Assembly: GCA_021166725.1 (NCBI GenBank)
Contig: JAJPES010000041.1
Location: 1-64,000 of the forward strand
Direction: 5' to 3'
Origin: Burkholderiaceae bacterium
Lineage (GTDB): Bacteria; Pseudomonadota; Gammaproteobacteria; Burkholderiales; Burkholderiaceae_E
Length of the DNA: 64,000 nt
Of the stretch, positions 20,416-32,585 are shown piece after piece; within the stretch, counting starts at the first letter, position 1; each line of letters begins with the position of its first letter. The notes beneath the pieces are model-generated. The model searched no databases. It worked only from the letters and a program-made list of their open reading frames with translations, and was not told the DNA's origin. A program made the position numbers and the translations under genes.

Positions 20416-20783
20416 TCGCCGCCTTTGTTCGCGCGCGACGCGTCGCCGTCGCGCATTCCGCGCGCGTTTCCGCCGTCGTCCGGTGCGTTGTCGGCGACCT
20501 CGGGCGTGCTCGAGCCCGCGCCGAACAGTGAATCGAGTTTCGATCGCGCGTCAGCGGCGCCGCCCGCGCGCGCGCGCTCGACCGCGTATTCCTCCTCGAT
20601 CCTATCGGCGTAGAACACGGCCGGATTGGGTGCGGCGACCAGGCGGCGCCACACCTCGGCGGGCACTGCCTTGAAGATGCGGCGTTCGCCGTCGACGAAG
20701 TCGATTTCCAGCCGCTGCTCGCGAGCCTCGTAGGCGGCGGCCTTCAGCCGTCCGCCGTGCAGCGTTCGCCGTTCGAGTGCCAT
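20412..20783 (-). CDS. KTSC-domain protein
   Basis: A 123-aa protein. Residues 20-70 match the KTSC domain pattern (LEIDFVDGERRIFKAVPAEVW then NPAVFYADRIEEEY), which occurs alone and at the C-terminus of some lysyl-tRNA synthetases; function unknown. The tail from residue 75 is low-complexity and rich in Gly, Asp and Ala. It overlaps earP by 3 nt and follows ggt by 25 nt, so it may belong to a ggt-KTSC-earP-efp transcript. Confidence 0.75.
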   Translation of the reverse strand: MALERRTLHGGRLKAAAYEAREQRLEIDFVDGERRIFKAVPAEVWRRLVAAPNPAVFYADRIEEEYAVERARAGGAADARSKLDSLFGAGSSTPEVADNAPDDGGNARGMRDGDASRANKGGD

Positions 20784-20808
20784 TCTTCGCCTCCTGCGTC
20801 GTCGGCGC

Positions 20809-22653
20809 TCAACGTCCGAGCGCCATGCCTTCGCGTCGCGGATCGACCGCTCCCTCGAGCGTGCAGCGCCGCGGGGCGCGGCATTGAAGCGCGATCGCGT
20901 GCAGTCCGCTCGTCATTTCACGCCACTCGACGACGTGCCCTCGCGCCGCCAGCGCCCGAGCGAGCGACGGCGCCGCGCGGCCGGTTTCCAGTTCGGTCGG
21001 TCCGTTGCGGCTGCCGACGTTGGGCATCGCGAGCGCGGTGGCGAGATCGATGCGATCGTCGAGCACGGCGACGAGCGTGCGTGCAACGTACGAGATGATC
21101 GACGCCCCGCCGGGCGAGCCGACCGCGAGCACGGGCGCGCCGCTGCGCGCATCCAGCACGATCGTCGGCGACATCGAACTGCGCGGGCGCTTGCCCGGCT
21201 GCACGCGGTTGGCCGCCCACGCTCCGTTGCGCGCCGGAACGAACGAGAAGTCGGTGAGCTGGTTGTTCAGCAGGAAGCCGCGCACCAGCAGCCGCGAGCC
21301 GAATGCGTTCTCGATCGACGTCGTCATCGACACCACGTTGCCGTCGCCATCGACGATCGACAGGTGCGACGTCGAAGTCGGCTCGAAGACGGGCGGCGTG
21401 CGAGCGCGCGGCATGCCGCCGACCGACGGCGACCCGGGCGCGGCGTGCTGCATCGAGCGCTCGCCGATGCTCGTCGCGCGGCGCAGCAGGTAGCGGGCGT
21501 CGAGCAGCGTGCCGGGCGCATCGCTCACCGGTTCGCCAGGCTGCTGGCCGGGCAGCGCGACGAAATCGGTGTCGGCGACGTACTCGTTTCGATCGGCGAA
21601 GGCCAGCCGCTCGGCCTCGGTGAAGCGATGCACGCCGTCGACGAGCAGGCTACCGCTCGGGTCGGCAAGCCGAAGCGGCGGACCGGCGAGTTCCCAGTAC
21701 GCAAGCATCTGTGCGATCGCGATGGCGCCCGACGAAGGCGGCGGCATGCCGCAAACCCGATGAATGCGGTGCACGACGCACAGCGGTTCGCGCTCGCGCG
21801 GCTCGTAGAACGCGAGGTCGCGCTCGCCGAGCAAGCCGGCGTTCGGATGCGCGGCGACCGCGTCGACGATGTCTGCCGCGATCGGTCCGGTGTGCAGGGC
21901 CAGGCTGCCGCGGCGAGCGATCTGCTCGAGCGTGTCGGCGAGCGGCGGATTGCGAAGCAGATGCCCCGGCGGCCAGGCGCGTCCGTGGGCATCGTAGAAA
22001 TACGCCGCGGCCGCCGGTTGCAGGCGCAGCCAGCGGTCGGTATCGAGGAGCGCGTGCAGGCGCTCGCTGACTTCGAATCCGTTGCGTGCGAGTGTGACGG
22101 CCGGCTCGAAGAGTCGCTGCCAGGCCAGGCGGCCGTGCGTGCGGTGCACGCGTTCGAGCATGCGCACGACGCCCGGGACGCCGACCGAACGCCCGCCCAC
22201 CGCGGCCTCGAAGAAGTCCATCGGCGTGCCGTCCGCGCGCAGGAACAGGTCGGATCGCGCGCGCGCCGGTGCCGTCTCGCGACCGTCGAAGGCGCGCACG
22301 CGGCCGCTTCGCGCTTCGTACAGCAGCAGGAAAGCGCCGCCGCCGATGCCGGAGGATTGCGGCTCGACCAGGCCGAGAACCATCTGCGCCGCGATCGCGG
22401 CGTCGACCGCATTGCCGCCCGCTTCGAGAATCGACGCTGCGGCGCGCGTGGCGTACGGATTGGCGGTGACGGCGAGATATCGTTCGGCGAATACCGGTGC
22501 CCGTCGCACGAACCCGCTCGACGCTTCCGGCGCTGCACGCTCGGCGGCGTGCGTTGCAGCGGGCGCTGCGGCGTCGATCGCCGGCCCCGCCTGTGTCGGC
22601 GCATGCGCGATGCAGGCGAGGAATGCCCAACCCAGGACCGATGCGAGTCGCAT
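20809..22653 (-). CDS. ggt: Gamma-glutamyltranspeptidase
   Basis: A 614-aa periplasmic Ntn-hydrolase that cleaves or transfers the gamma-glutamyl group of glutathione. A signal peptide covers roughly residues 1-22 (hydrophobic FLACIAHA). The autoprocessing nucleophile is T428 in TSTSHLSIVDGDGNV, so the large subunit is about 427 residues and the small about 187. The GGGAFLL and SPGGASIISYV motifs of the family are present. Divergent from an amidase gene 34 nt away. Confidence 0.92.
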   Translation of the reverse strand: MRLASVLGWAFLACIAHAPTQAGPAIDAAAPAATHAAERAAPEASSGFVRRAPVFAERYLAVTANPYATRAAASILEAGGNAVDAAIAAQMVLGLVEPQSSGIGGGAFLLLYEARSGRVRAFDGRETAPARARSDLFLRADGTPMDFFEAAVGGRSVGVPGVVRMLERVHRTHGRLAWQRLFEPAVTLARNGFEVSERLHALLDTDRWLRLQPAAAAYFYDAHGRAWPPGHLLRNPPLADTLEQIARRGSLALHTGPIAADIVDAVAAHPNAGLLGERDLAFYEPREREPLCVVHRIHRVCGMPPPSSGAIAIAQMLAYWELAGPPLRLADPSGSLLVDGVHRFTEAERLAFADRNEYVADTDFVALPGQQPGEPVSDAPGTLLDARYLLRRATSIGERSMQHAAPGSPSVGGMPRARTPPVFEPTSTSHLSIVDGDGNVVSMTTSIENAFGSRLLVRGFLLNNQLTDFSFVPARNGAWAANRVQPGKRPRSSMSPTIVLDARSGAPVLAVGSPGGASIISYVARTLVAVLDDRIDLATALAMPNVGSRNGPTELETGRAAPSLARALAARGHVVEWREMTSGLHAIALQCRAPRRCTLEGAVDPRREGMALGR

Positions 22654-22687
22654 CGGGGCATCATAGCGGTCGCTCCTTCCGCCAGCG

Positions 22688-24058
22688 ATGAACATGCTGT
22701 CCGATTCACGAACCGCTGCAAGCTCGCCGCACAGCGAATCGATCCGCGACGTGGTCGCCGAGATCGCTGCCGGCTCCTGCAGCGCGCAGTCGCTCGTCGA
22801 GCAGGCGCACGACAACGCCGTGCGCCATGCCGCGCTGAACGCGATCGCCTGGGTCGACTGGCCTGCCGCATTCGACGAGGCGAGAGCGCTCGACGACGAG
22901 GCGCGAGCGGGCCGTCTGCGAGGTCCGCTGCACGGCGTTCCGGTATCGATCAAGGACCTGTACGCGGTGCGCGGAATGCCGACGCGCGCCGGCACCCGCG
23001 CGCCGCTGCCGCCGCTCGGCGCGGTCGAAGCGACGGCGGTCGCGCGCCTGCGGGCGGCGGGCGCGCTCGTCTTCGCCAAGACGAACATGCACGAGATCGC
23101 GCTGGGCTGCAGCGGGGAGAACGAGTGGACCGGCGACGTCTGCAATCCCTTCGATCCGGCACGGCAGTCCGGAGGATCGTCGAGCGGATCGGGCGTGGCG
23201 GTAGCCGCCGGTATCGGGCTCGCATCGATCGGCAGCGATACCGGCGGGTCGGTGCGCATTCCCGCCGCTTTCTGCTCGGTGGTCGGGTTCAAGCCGACGG
23301 CGGGGGCGATTCCCCTCGACGGCGCGCTGCCGCTGTCGTTCACCTGCGATCACGCGGGGCCGCTCGCGCGCAGCGTGGCGGACTGCGCGCTGCTGTACGA
23401 GGTGATGGCGCAGCGACGCGTTGCGCACGGTGCCGTCGCGCGCCGCCCGCGCTTGCACATTCCCGCTGCCTGGCTGCGCGGTCGCCTCGCGCCTCAGGTG
23501 CGCGAACGATTCGAGCGTTCGGTCGGGCAACTGCGCGCAATCGGCGCAGAGATCGGCGAGGCCGACGTTGCGCAATTGAACGATTCGTGGGCGTCCTATA
23601 CCCCGATCGTGAGGGCGGAAGCCGCGTGGGTGCATCGCGCCGCGCTCGATGCTGGCGGCGTCGGATTCTCGTCGCTGGTGTTGCCGGCGCTGCAGGCCGC
23701 ACGTCGCATTCTCGCCGTCGAGTACGTCGAGGCGATGCGCACGCGCGCCGCGATCTCGGCGGCGCTGGACGCGGCACTCGCCGACTGCGACGCCTGGATC
23801 CTTCCGACGAGCACCGTGCTGCCGCCGCCGCGCGGGCAGAACGACGTGCAGGTCGAAGGCGGAACGACGACCGTGCGCGAGGCCGTGCTCGGCCAGACGC
23901 TGCCGTTCTCGTTGTGCGGCGTGCCGGCGCTATCGGTTCCGCTCGGGCTGGTCGACGGCCTGCCCGTAGGGCTGCAGGTGGTCGCCCGCCGCGACGGCGA
24001 TGCGACGCTGTTGGCCCTGGCGCGGTGGATCGAGAGGAAGGTGAAGGGTCAAGGGTGA
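22688..24058 (+). CDS. Amidase-signature family amidase
   Basis: A 456-aa amidase-signature enzyme. The Ser-cisSer-Lys triad is visible as K89 in SIKDLY, a serine in GGSSSGSGVAVAAG (162-175) and the nucleophile in SDTGGSVR (183-190). It may be a GatA-like or carboxylic-amide hydrolase; no gatB/gatC lies nearby, so a free-standing amidase is more likely. The final residues (KVKGQG) are encoded by the start of the GGGTGAA array, whose first in-frame TGA ends the gene. Confidence 0.85.
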   Translation: MNMLSDSRTAASSPHSESIRDVVAEIAAGSCSAQSLVEQAHDNAVRHAALNAIAWVDWPAAFDEARALDDEARAGRLRGPLHGVPVSIKDLYAVRGMPTRAGTRAPLPPLGAVEATAVARLRAAGALVFAKTNMHEIALGCSGENEWTGDVCNPFDPARQSGGSSSGSGVAVAAGIGLASIGSDTGGSVRIPAAFCSVVGFKPTAGAIPLDGALPLSFTCDHAGPLARSVADCALLYEVMAQRRVAHGAVARRPRLHIPAAWLRGRLAPQVRERFERSVGQLRAIGAEIGEADVAQLNDSWASYTPIVRAEAAWVHRAALDAGGVGFSSLVLPALQAARRILAVEYVEAMRTRAAISAALDAALADCDAWILPTSTVLPPPRGQNDVQVEGGTTTVREAVLGQTLPFSLCGVPALSVPLGLVDGLPVGLQVVARRDGDATLLALARWIERKVKGQG

Positions 24059-24180
24059 AGGGTCAAGGGTGAAGGGTGAAGGGTGAAGGGTGAAGGGTGA
24101 AGGGTGAAGGGTGAAGGGCAACAGCCCCGATGACGGAGATCGAGGCTTTTCCCCTTCACCCTTCACCCTTGACCCTTCAC
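24046..24180. repeat. GGGTGAA tandem array with facing inverted arm
   Basis: Ten 7-nt units (GGGTGAA, two with GGGTCAA) run from 24046 to 24115; seven consecutive perfect copies occupy 24067-24115. After a 30-nt core (ending GATCGAGGCTTTTCCCC) a facing arm of CTTCACC/CCTTGAC units runs to about 24180. The arms pair perfectly over several units, including the GGGTCAA variant. It fills the gap between the convergent amidase and SDR genes. The G-strand (GGG-N4 repeated) meets the pattern for intramolecular G-quadruplexes. Confidence 0.85.
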
Positions 24181-24185
24181 GTCTC

Positions 24186-24950
24186 TCACCTCGGCGCCAT
24201 CCGGATCGCTCCATCCAGCCGTATCGTCTCGCCGTTGAGCATCGTGTTCTCGAAGATCTGCGCGACGAGCTGCGCGTATTCCTCGGGGCGGCCCAGGCGC
24301 GAGGGGAAGGGCACCTGGCGACCGAGCGACTCCTGTACTTCCTTCGGCAGGCTGTCCATCAGCGGCGTGAGGAACAGGCCCGGGGCGATGGTGACGACGC
24401 GCACGCCGTCGCGCGACAGATCGCGTGCGATCGGCAGCGTCATGCCGACGATGCCGCCTTTCGAAGCCGAATACGCCGCCTGTCCGATCTGGCCGTCGTA
24501 GGCCGCGACCGACGCCGTGTTCACGATGACGCCGCGCTCGCCTTCTTCGTTCGGCTCGTTGCGCACCATCGAGGTGGCCGCGATGCGGATCATGTTGAAA
24601 GTGCCGATCAGGTTGACGGTGATCACCTTCGTGAAGACGTCGAGCCGGTGCGGTCCGTCCTTGCCGACGGTCTTCGCGGCGGGGCCGATGCCCGCGCAGT
24701 TGACGAGACCGACCAGGCGACCCATGCCGGCGGCCGCGTCGACCGCGGCCTTCGCATCGGCCTCGGCGGCGACGTCGCAGCGCACGAAGCGCGTGGCGGC
24801 GCCGAGTTCGTCGACGAGTTGCTTGCCCATCGTTTCGTTCAGGTCGGCGACCAGTGCCTTGCCGCCGGCAGCGACGATGCGTCGCACGGTAGCCGCGCCG
24901 AGGCCGGAGGCGCCGCCGGTGACGAGCACGACGTTGTTCTGAATCTTCAT
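24186..24950 (-). CDS. Short-chain dehydrogenase (3-hydroxyacyl-CoA dehydrogenase type 2-like)
   Basis: A 254-aa classical SDR. The NAD-binding GGASGLG is at residues 12-18, NCAGIG in the middle, and the catalytic Ser with YSASK follows. The long insertion after [13 protein letters not shown] and the [14 protein letters not shown] end resemble HSD10-type 3-hydroxyacyl-CoA dehydrogenases of fatty-acid or branched-chain breakdown. The substrate is inferred, not shown. Divergent from the SirB1-like gene; convergent with the amidase across the GGGTGAA array. Confidence 0.85.
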   Translation of the reverse strand: MKIQNNVVLVTGGASGLGAATVRRIVAAGGKALVADLNETMGKQLVDELGAATRFVRCDVAAEADAKAAVDAAAGMGRLVGLVNCAGIGPAAKTVGKDGPHRLDVFTKVITVNLIGTFNMIRIAATSMVRNEPNEEGERGVIVNTASVAAYDGQIGQAAYSASKGGIVGMTLPIARDLSRDGVRVVTIAPGLFLTPLMDSLPKEVQESLGRQVPFPSRLGRPEEYAQLVAQIFENTMLNGETIRLDGAIRMAPR

Positions 24951-25088
24951 CGGATTCTCCTGGACAATGCGATCCGGAATTACAGCACACCCGTAGTGTG
25001 GCAACGACGGCGGCACCGCGCTACCGTAGGGGTCCACGCCCGGATGCCGCGACATCGTCCCGGCGTGATGCAGAACCGTGGAGGCACT

Positions 25089-25778
25089 GTGCACGGCGCG
25101 ACGGACGCTTTCCTCGACTACTGGCGCATGCTGGTGCGCAGCGACGATTCGCTGCCGCTGTTCGAGGCGGCACTGTCGATCGCCCAGGACGAATATCCCG
25201 AGTTGCCGATGCACGAGGTGCTCGCGCGCGTCGACGGCTTCGCGCTGGCACTGCGTCGTCGCGTCGCCCGATTGCGCCAGCCGATCGCGCGCGTCGATGC
25301 GCTGCGCGAGCACTTCGCCGACGAATTGGGTTTTCGCGGCAACGCGAACGACTTCCACGACCCGGAGAACAGCTACCTGAATCGCGTCATCGAGCGTCGG
25401 CTCGGCATTCCGATCAGCCTGTCGGTGCTCTATCTGGAAATCGCCGAACTGGCCGGCGTGCAGGCCTGCGGCGTGGGCTTTCCGGGGCACTTCCTGGTGC
25501 GCCACGACGTGGCCGGACGCGGGATGATCGTCGACGTCTTCGCCGGCGCACGCGTGCTGACGCACGACGAACTCGAATACCGCCTGCTGCCGTACGCGGC
25601 GGGCGATCGCGAGGAAGCGGGTCGGATGCTCGGTCGCGCACTGCCCGCGGCGAGCGGGCGGCAGATCCTCGCGCGCATGTTGCGCAACCTGCGGGCGATC
25701 CATCGCGAGCGCGGCGACGCGCGCCGGCTGGCAGCGGTCGAGCGCCGGCTCGTGGTGCTCGAGGAAACCGAAGCCTGA
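25089..25778 (+). CDS. SirB1-like transglutaminase-fold/TPR protein
   Basis: A protein of about 229 aa with the SirB1 N-terminal transglutaminase-like region ([20 protein letters not shown], then GFPGHFLVR) and a short helical TPR-like C-terminus. The family is conserved, and its role is uncertain. The GTG at 25089 follows GTGGAGG closely and gives an N-terminus near ATDAFLDYW; an ATG at 25068 or 25044 would be longer but lacks a ribosome binding site. Confidence 0.8.
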   Translation: MHGATDAFLDYWRMLVRSDDSLPLFEAALSIAQDEYPELPMHEVLARVDGFALALRRRVARLRQPIARVDALREHFADELGFRGNANDFHDPENSYLNRVIERRLGIPISLSVLYLEIAELAGVQACGVGFPGHFLVRHDVAGRGMIVDVFAGARVLTHDELEYRLLPYAAGDREEAGRMLGRALPAASGRQILARMLRNLRAIHRERGDARRLAAVERRLVVLEETEA

Positions 25779-25785
25779 AACGAAA

Positions 25786-25808
25786 CCGGCGGCGCGATGC
25801 GCCGCCGG
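25786..25808. terminator. Perfect 10-bp GC hairpin between convergent genes
   Basis: CCGGCGGCGC at 25786-25795 and its exact complement at 25799-25808 flank a 3-nt GAT loop. It lies between the SirB1-like gene and hppA, which converge. No T-run on either side, so it is hairpin-only and possibly bidirectional. Confidence 0.45.
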
Positions 25809-25848
25809 AGTGTCGTGCCGCCGGCGCAACCGCGCCGGACGAACGAGC

Positions 25849-27936
<2,088 letters not shown>

Positions 27937-28082
27937 GAGTGGACCTCCATCCGGTTCCGGTTGTGTTGTGAAAAGCTGAAAAAGACGATCGGGAAACGAG
28001 GCGCCGTCGCTTGCTGCGAAGCGGCCGCTGCGACGCGTTCACGCCCTGGGCGGGACGCGTTCAAGCGCGAAGCGCCGGGAGT

Positions 28083-28796
<714 letters not shown>

Positions 28797-28873
28797 TCAA
28801 TTCGCAGCGTACGACACCGTTGCGGGAACGACGCTTGCGCTGCCGACGCGTAGCGGGTAGTGGGCAGCATGCG

Positions 28874-29413
28874 ATGAAGAACTGGTCGGAAGCGATTCAC
28901 GACGGAATGCTCGGCGGCGCGCTGGCCGCTGCGGCAACGGTGGGCGTCCTCGCGCTGTGCGGAAGACGCGAGACGCGCAGCGCGGCGGCGCCGCTGAACG
29001 CCGTCAGTCACGTCTATTGGGGCGAACAGGCGCTGCACGAGAACCGCGCCTCGCTGCGCTACACCGGCGCCGGCTTCGTCACCCACCTGTTGTCGGCATT
29101 GATGTGGGGCATCGTCTACGAGAAGCTGCTCGGCGAGCGCCGGGCGCGGTCGCTGCTGCGAGTCGCGCGCGACACGGCGGCGGCCACAGCGGCGATCGCG
29201 GCGGTCGACTTCAAGGTGGTTCCCGCGCGGCTCACCCCCGGGTTCGAGCACCGGCTGTCCACGCCGAGCCTTTTCGGCGTCTACACCGCTCTGGGGCTTG
29301 CGCTGGCCGCCGCAACGCGCTGGTCTTCGTCGCAACGCGCCCACCGCTGGCGCACGCGCTCGAGGTCGGCGGCCGTGTCGACGCCGCCTTCGGCGGCACG
29401 CTCGGACAGGTGA
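28874..29413 (+). CDS. Predicted membrane protein overlapping kdsB antisense
   Basis: A protein of about 179 aa with hydrophobic segments near residues 12-30, 66-80, 98-110 and 135-147 and a conserved-looking stretch [18 protein letters not shown] cannot assign a function. Sensible protein sequence ends about residue 150 ([11 protein letters not shown]); the last 30 residues are Arg/Ser-rich and lie antisense to the kdsB 3' end, a 133-nt convergent overlap. The kdsB-adk order common in the group is interrupted by this gene. Confidence 0.62.
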   Translation: MKNWSEAIHDGMLGGALAAAATVGVLALCGRRETRSAAAPLNAVSHVYWGEQALHENRASLRYTGAGFVTHLLSALMWGIVYEKLLGERRARSLLRVARDTAAATAAIAAVDFKVVPARLTPGFEHRLSTPSLFGVYTALGLALAAATRWSSSQRAHRWRTRSRSAAVSTPPSAARSDR

Positions 29414-30165
29414 ACCGCGATCCGCAGGCCGTGCCAGATCGCGCGCAACTGCTCGAGCGACTCCAGCGTCTCCAGCGGTGAAGGTGGCAGCGACGCGTGC
29501 GCGCGCAGGTACGACACGCGGTAGGCGTACAGCCCGATGTGGCGCAACGGGCGCTGCGCCGCGCCGAAGACCGTGTCGAGCGATTGCGGCAGCCGCGCCG
29601 GGAAGCCGGGCATCGCGTCGCGGACGAAGGGCAGCGGTGAACGGCTGAAATAGAGCGCCCGCATTCGCGCGTCGCAGACCAGCTTGACGACGTTCGGATC
29701 GAGCCACGCCGCGATGTCGTCGATCGGATTCGCGGCGGTGGCGATCGCGCAGTCGGAAGACTCGGCCAGGCGCCGCGCGACCGCGCGCACGAGCGCGGGC
29801 TCGATCAGCGGCTCGTCGCCCTGGACGTTGACGACGATGCGCCCGTCGTCGAGCGCGAGCGCATCGGCCGCCTCTGCCAACCGTTCCGTGCCCGATGCGT
29901 GGTCCGCGCGCGTGAGGATCGCTTCGAAGCCGGCTGCGCGCACCGCGTCGACGATGCGCGGCGAGTCGGTGGCGACCGCCACCTGCGCGGCGCCGGCCGC
30001 TGTCGCGCGTTCGGCCACGCGCACGACCATCGGACGTCCGCCGAGGTCGGCGAGCGGCTTGTCGGGCAGGCGGGTCGAGGCGAGTCGCGCCGGGATCAGC
30101 ACGACGAAATCGGGTTCGGCCGGGACCGCGCCGCCCGCGTCGCCTACGTCGCCCGCGGCGCTCAC
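29281..30165 (-). CDS. kdsB: 3-deoxy-manno-octulosonate cytidylyltransferase
   Basis: A 294-aa enzyme that activates Kdo as CMP-Kdo for lipopolysaccharide inner core synthesis. Signature motifs: [25 protein letters not shown] and the C-terminal [10 protein letters not shown]. It is about 40 residues longer than usual: a 17-residue low-complexity N-terminus before [11 protein letters not shown] and a C-terminal extension. The start is GTG overlapping the ycaR stop (GTGA); an internal start nearer the conserved core cannot be excluded. Confidence 0.93.
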   Translation of the reverse strand: MSAAGDVGDAGGAVPAEPDFVVLIPARLASTRLPDKPLADLGGRPMVVRVAERATAAGAAQVAVATDSPRIVDAVRAAGFEAILTRADHASGTERLAEAADALALDDGRIVVNVQGDEPLIEPALVRAVARRLAESSDCAIATAANPIDDIAAWLDPNVVKLVCDARMRALYFSRSPLPFVRDAMPGFPARLPQSLDTVFGAAQRPLRHIGLYAYRVSYLRAHASLPPSPLETLESLEQLRAIWHGLRIAVHLSERAAEGGVDTAADLERVRQRWARCDEDQRVAAASASPRAV

Positions 30166-30410
30166 GACTCGCCGGTACCCGGATCGGGAAGCTCGCGCGG
30201 CACGGTGTCGCCGGCCTCGGGTTCGAGGCGCCGCGCCTCGTTTTCGAGCATCACCGGAATGCCGTCGCGCACCGGGTAGGCGAGGCGGTCGGCGTGACAG
30301 GCGAGTTCGGCTTCGAACGGCGTGCCGTCAGCGGAGCGGCCGCCGGGCAGTCGCTTCAGCGGCCCCTTGCACAGCGGACAGACGAGGATCTCGAGCAGGC
30401 GTGCGTCCAT
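30162..30410 (-). CDS. ycaR: Trm112/YcaR family protein
   Basis: An 82-aa Trm112-like protein with the canonical [18 protein letters not shown] start, which retains a CPLC pair, a histidine/cysteine in [11 protein letters not shown] and DGIPVML. In other bacteria it sits between lpxK and kdsB, as here; it is thought to act as a small zinc-ribbon partner protein. Its start lies inside the lpxK 3' end, giving an 83-nt same-strand overlap. Confidence 0.9.
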   Translation of the reverse strand: MDARLLEILVCPLCKGPLKRLPGGRSADGTPFEAELACHADRLAYPVRDGIPVMLENEARRLEPEAGDTVPRELPDPGTGES

Positions 30411-31470
30411 GAAGCGTCTCGTTCAGCCAGTCGGCGAGGGCGGGTTCGACGAGGGCGCGCACTTCCAGGTACCAGCAGCGTGCGTCGGCCCAGGTCGCGC
30501 ATTTTACGGCGTCCTTCTCGGTCATCAGGATCCACGGGGCGGCAATCGCGTCGAGGCGTGCCGGCGAGATCGACGCGTGGTCGGCCAGCGCGATCTCCTC
30601 GGCGTCCACGCCGAGCGTGCGCAGTGTGTCGAAGAATCGCTGCGGCGCGCCGGTTGCCGCGAGCGCGACGACCGCGTCGGAACCGAGTCGCGACGCGAAT
30701 TCGCCAGCGGGCACGGGGGCGGCGTGGCCGTCGAGCGCGACGAAGTGCAGCGGTTCGATGCGAAAGCCGAATACGCGCTGGTGCGCCAGCGGCGGGCGCG
30801 CCTGGCCGTTCAGCGCGATCGCATCCATCGACGCGGCCTGTGCCAGTGGCGCGCGCAAGGGGCCGGCGGGCAGGCAACGCCCGTTGCCGGCGCCGCGTTC
30901 GTCGAAAACTGCGATCTCCACGCTGCGCGCCAGTCCGGCGTGCTGCAGTCCGTCGTCGCTCACCACCACGTCGATCGACGGCTGCGCGGCGAGCAGCGTC
31001 TGCACGGCCTGCCGGCGAGCGCGCGCCGCCGCCACCGGGCGACCGGTGCGACGCGCCAGCAGCACGGGTTCGTCGCCGTGCTCGATTGCGTCGTCGCCGG
31101 CGCCGACCAGCCGCGCGTCGTGCCGGCGCGCGCCGTAACCGCTGGTCACGATGCCGGGCGTCCAGCCCCGCTGCGCGAGCGCATCGACCAGCGCCTCGAC
31201 GAGCGGCGTCTTGCCGGCGCCGCCGGCCACCAGATTGCCGACGACGACGACCGGCACCGCCGGTGCGGGAAGCCGTCGAATCGCGTGCCGCCTGCGCCGG
31301 GCGACGGCCGCCGTCAACGCGGCGAGCGGCGCCAGTGCCGCACGAAGCAGCCACAGCGTTCGCGACGGGGAACGCTCGTACCAGAGCGTGCGCAGCGCCG
31401 GCTCGATCCGCTCGCGCAGCCGGCCGGTGGCGGATGTCGTCGGGACTTGCTGTCGCGGCGGCGCAGCCAC
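30328..31470 (-). CDS. lpxK: Tetraacyldisaccharide 4'-kinase
   Basis: A 380-aa inner-membrane kinase that phosphorylates the lipid A disaccharide at the 4' position. The P-loop is [16 protein letters not shown], with the partner motifs VVSDDGLQH and [10 protein letters not shown] hydrophobic helix near residues 42-58 anchors it. The start codon is GTG, 8 nt after the exbD stop. The C-terminal 27 residues run past the family end and overlap ycaR. Confidence 0.93.
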   Translation of the reverse strand: MAAPPRQQVPTTSATGRLRERIEPALRTLWYERSPSRTLWLLRAALAPLAALTAAVARRRRHAIRRLPAPAVPVVVVGNLVAGGAGKTPLVEALVDALAQRGWTPGIVTSGYGARRHDARLVGAGDDAIEHGDEPVLLARRTGRPVAAARARRQAVQTLLAAQPSIDVVVSDDGLQHAGLARSVEIAVFDERGAGNGRCLPAGPLRAPLAQAASMDAIALNGQARPPLAHQRVFGFRIEPLHFVALDGHAAPVPAGEFASRLGSDAVVALAATGAPQRFFDTLRTLGVDAEEIALADHASISPARLDAIAAPWILMTEKDAVKCATWADARCWYLEVRALVEPALADWLNETLHGRTPARDPRLSAVQGAAEATARRPLR

Positions 31471-31478
31471 CGGTGCCG

Positions 31479-31928
31479 CTAGCGGGCTCGCCGCGGTGCC
31501 GCGGCGCCCGCGGCGTCGGCCTGCGCGGCGAAGGTGACTTTGGCAACGCCCGCCTCGCGGGCCGCGGCGAGCACCGAGATGACGTCCTGGTGCTTCGCGC
31601 CGGCATCGGCGTGCACGACGAGCACCGGGTCCTTGCGCTCGGCGGCGACGCGACCGAGCTCGGCGGCGAGCCGGTCGCGCGCCACCAGTTGCGCGCCGCC
31701 CTCGCCGAGGATCCGGTACTGCCCGTCGGCCGAGATGCCGATGTCGACCTCGCTGGGGCGCTCGGTGGCCGTTTCGCCGGTAGCGCTGGGCAGGTCGACC
31801 TGCAGTTCGGTGAACTTCGAGTAGGTCGTCGTGACCATCAGGAAGATCAGCACCACCAGCAGGACGTCGATCAGCGGGACGAAGTTGATTTCCGGCTCGT
31901 CGCGCCGAATGCCGCGGCGGAAGTTCAT
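31479..31928 (-). CDS. exbD: ExbD/TolR-type biopolymer transporter
   Basis: A 149-aa inner-membrane protein with one N-terminal transmembrane helix after the conserved INFVPLIDVLLVVLIFLMV; the proton-carrying Asp is in that motif. The rest is periplasmic. It works with ExbB to energise TonB- or TolA-like transport. The start overlaps the exbB stop (ATGA). Confidence 0.93.
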   Translation of the reverse strand: MNFRRGIRRDEPEINFVPLIDVLLVVLIFLMVTTTYSKFTELQVDLPSATGETATERPSEVDIGISADGQYRILGEGGAQLVARDRLAAELGRVAAERKDPVLVVHADAGAKHQDVISVLAAAREAGVAKVTFAAQADAAGAAAPRRAR

Positions 31929-32530
31929 CGCGGCGCCGCGCGCAGGTGATCGACCAGTCGCAGCGACTGCTGCTCCATCTCGACGAGGAAGGCGTCCACG
32001 CGTGCGCGGAAGTGCCGGTACGCGATCATTGCCGGTATCGCGATCAGGATTCCGAGCGCCGTGTTGTAGAGCGCGACCGAGATGCCGTGGGCGAGTTGTT
32101 GCGGGTTGGTTCCGCCCGGGGCCTGCGCGCCGAAGATTTCGATCATGCCGACGACGGTGCCGAAAAGGCCCATCAGCGGTGCGACCGCGGCGATGGTGCC
32201 CAGCGCCGACAGGTAGCGCTCGAGGCCGTGCGCGACCGCCCGGCCGGTTTCCTCCATCGCTTCCTTCATCAGTTCGCGGCCCGCGCCTTCGTGGCGCAAC
32301 CCGCTGGCCAGCACGCGACCGAGCGGCGAATTGACCGCGAGGCGATTGAGCATGTCGGGGGTGATCGACTGCGTGCGTCGCAGGCCGAGCACCTCGTCGA
32401 GCAGGCCGGGCGGCAGCACGCGCGACGACTTCAGCGACAGGAAGCGCTCGATGATCAGCGCGACGGCGGCGATCGAGGCGACAATGAGGAACCAAATGGG
32501 CCAACCGGCCGCCTGGATCAGGGACAACAA
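31925..32530 (-). CDS. exbB: ExbB/TolQ-type proton channel
   Basis: A 201-aa protein with three transmembrane helices; the last two flank the conserved GLFGTVVGMIEIF and LYNTALGILIAIPAM motifs. The start is a TTG at 32530 preceded by GGAGA at 7 nt, giving MLSLIQAAGWPIW, the typical N-terminus. Any upstream extension lacks conservation. First gene of exbB-exbD-lpxK-ycaR-kdsB, linking proton-motive transport with lipid A/Kdo synthesis by shared transcription. Confidence 0.9.
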   Translation of the reverse strand: MLSLIQAAGWPIWFLIVASIAAVALIIERFLSLKSSRVLPPGLLDEVLGLRRTQSITPDMLNRLAVNSPLGRVLASGLRHEGAGRELMKEAMEETGRAVAHGLERYLSALGTIAAVAPLMGLFGTVVGMIEIFGAQAPGGTNPQQLAHGISVALYNTALGILIAIPAMIAYRHFRARVDAFLVEMEQQSLRLVDHLRAAPR

Positions 32531-32552
32531 GACGATTCTCCGGGTACTGCGC

Positions 32553-32585
32553 AAACCGAAAGGCACGCAATTGTCGGTTTTTTTT
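32553..32585. other. Hairpin with T-run upstream of exbB
   Basis: AAACCGA (32553-32559) and TCGGTTT (32574-32580) can pair across a 14-nt loop, followed on the plus strand by eight T residues (32578-32585). This looks like a small intrinsic terminator on the plus strand, where no gene ends. On the minus strand it lies just upstream of exbB. The role is unknown. Confidence 0.3.

Noticed and set aside
24046-24180. CRISPR-like tandem repeat
   Set aside because: Units are 7 nt in direct tandem without spacers, and no cas genes are present.
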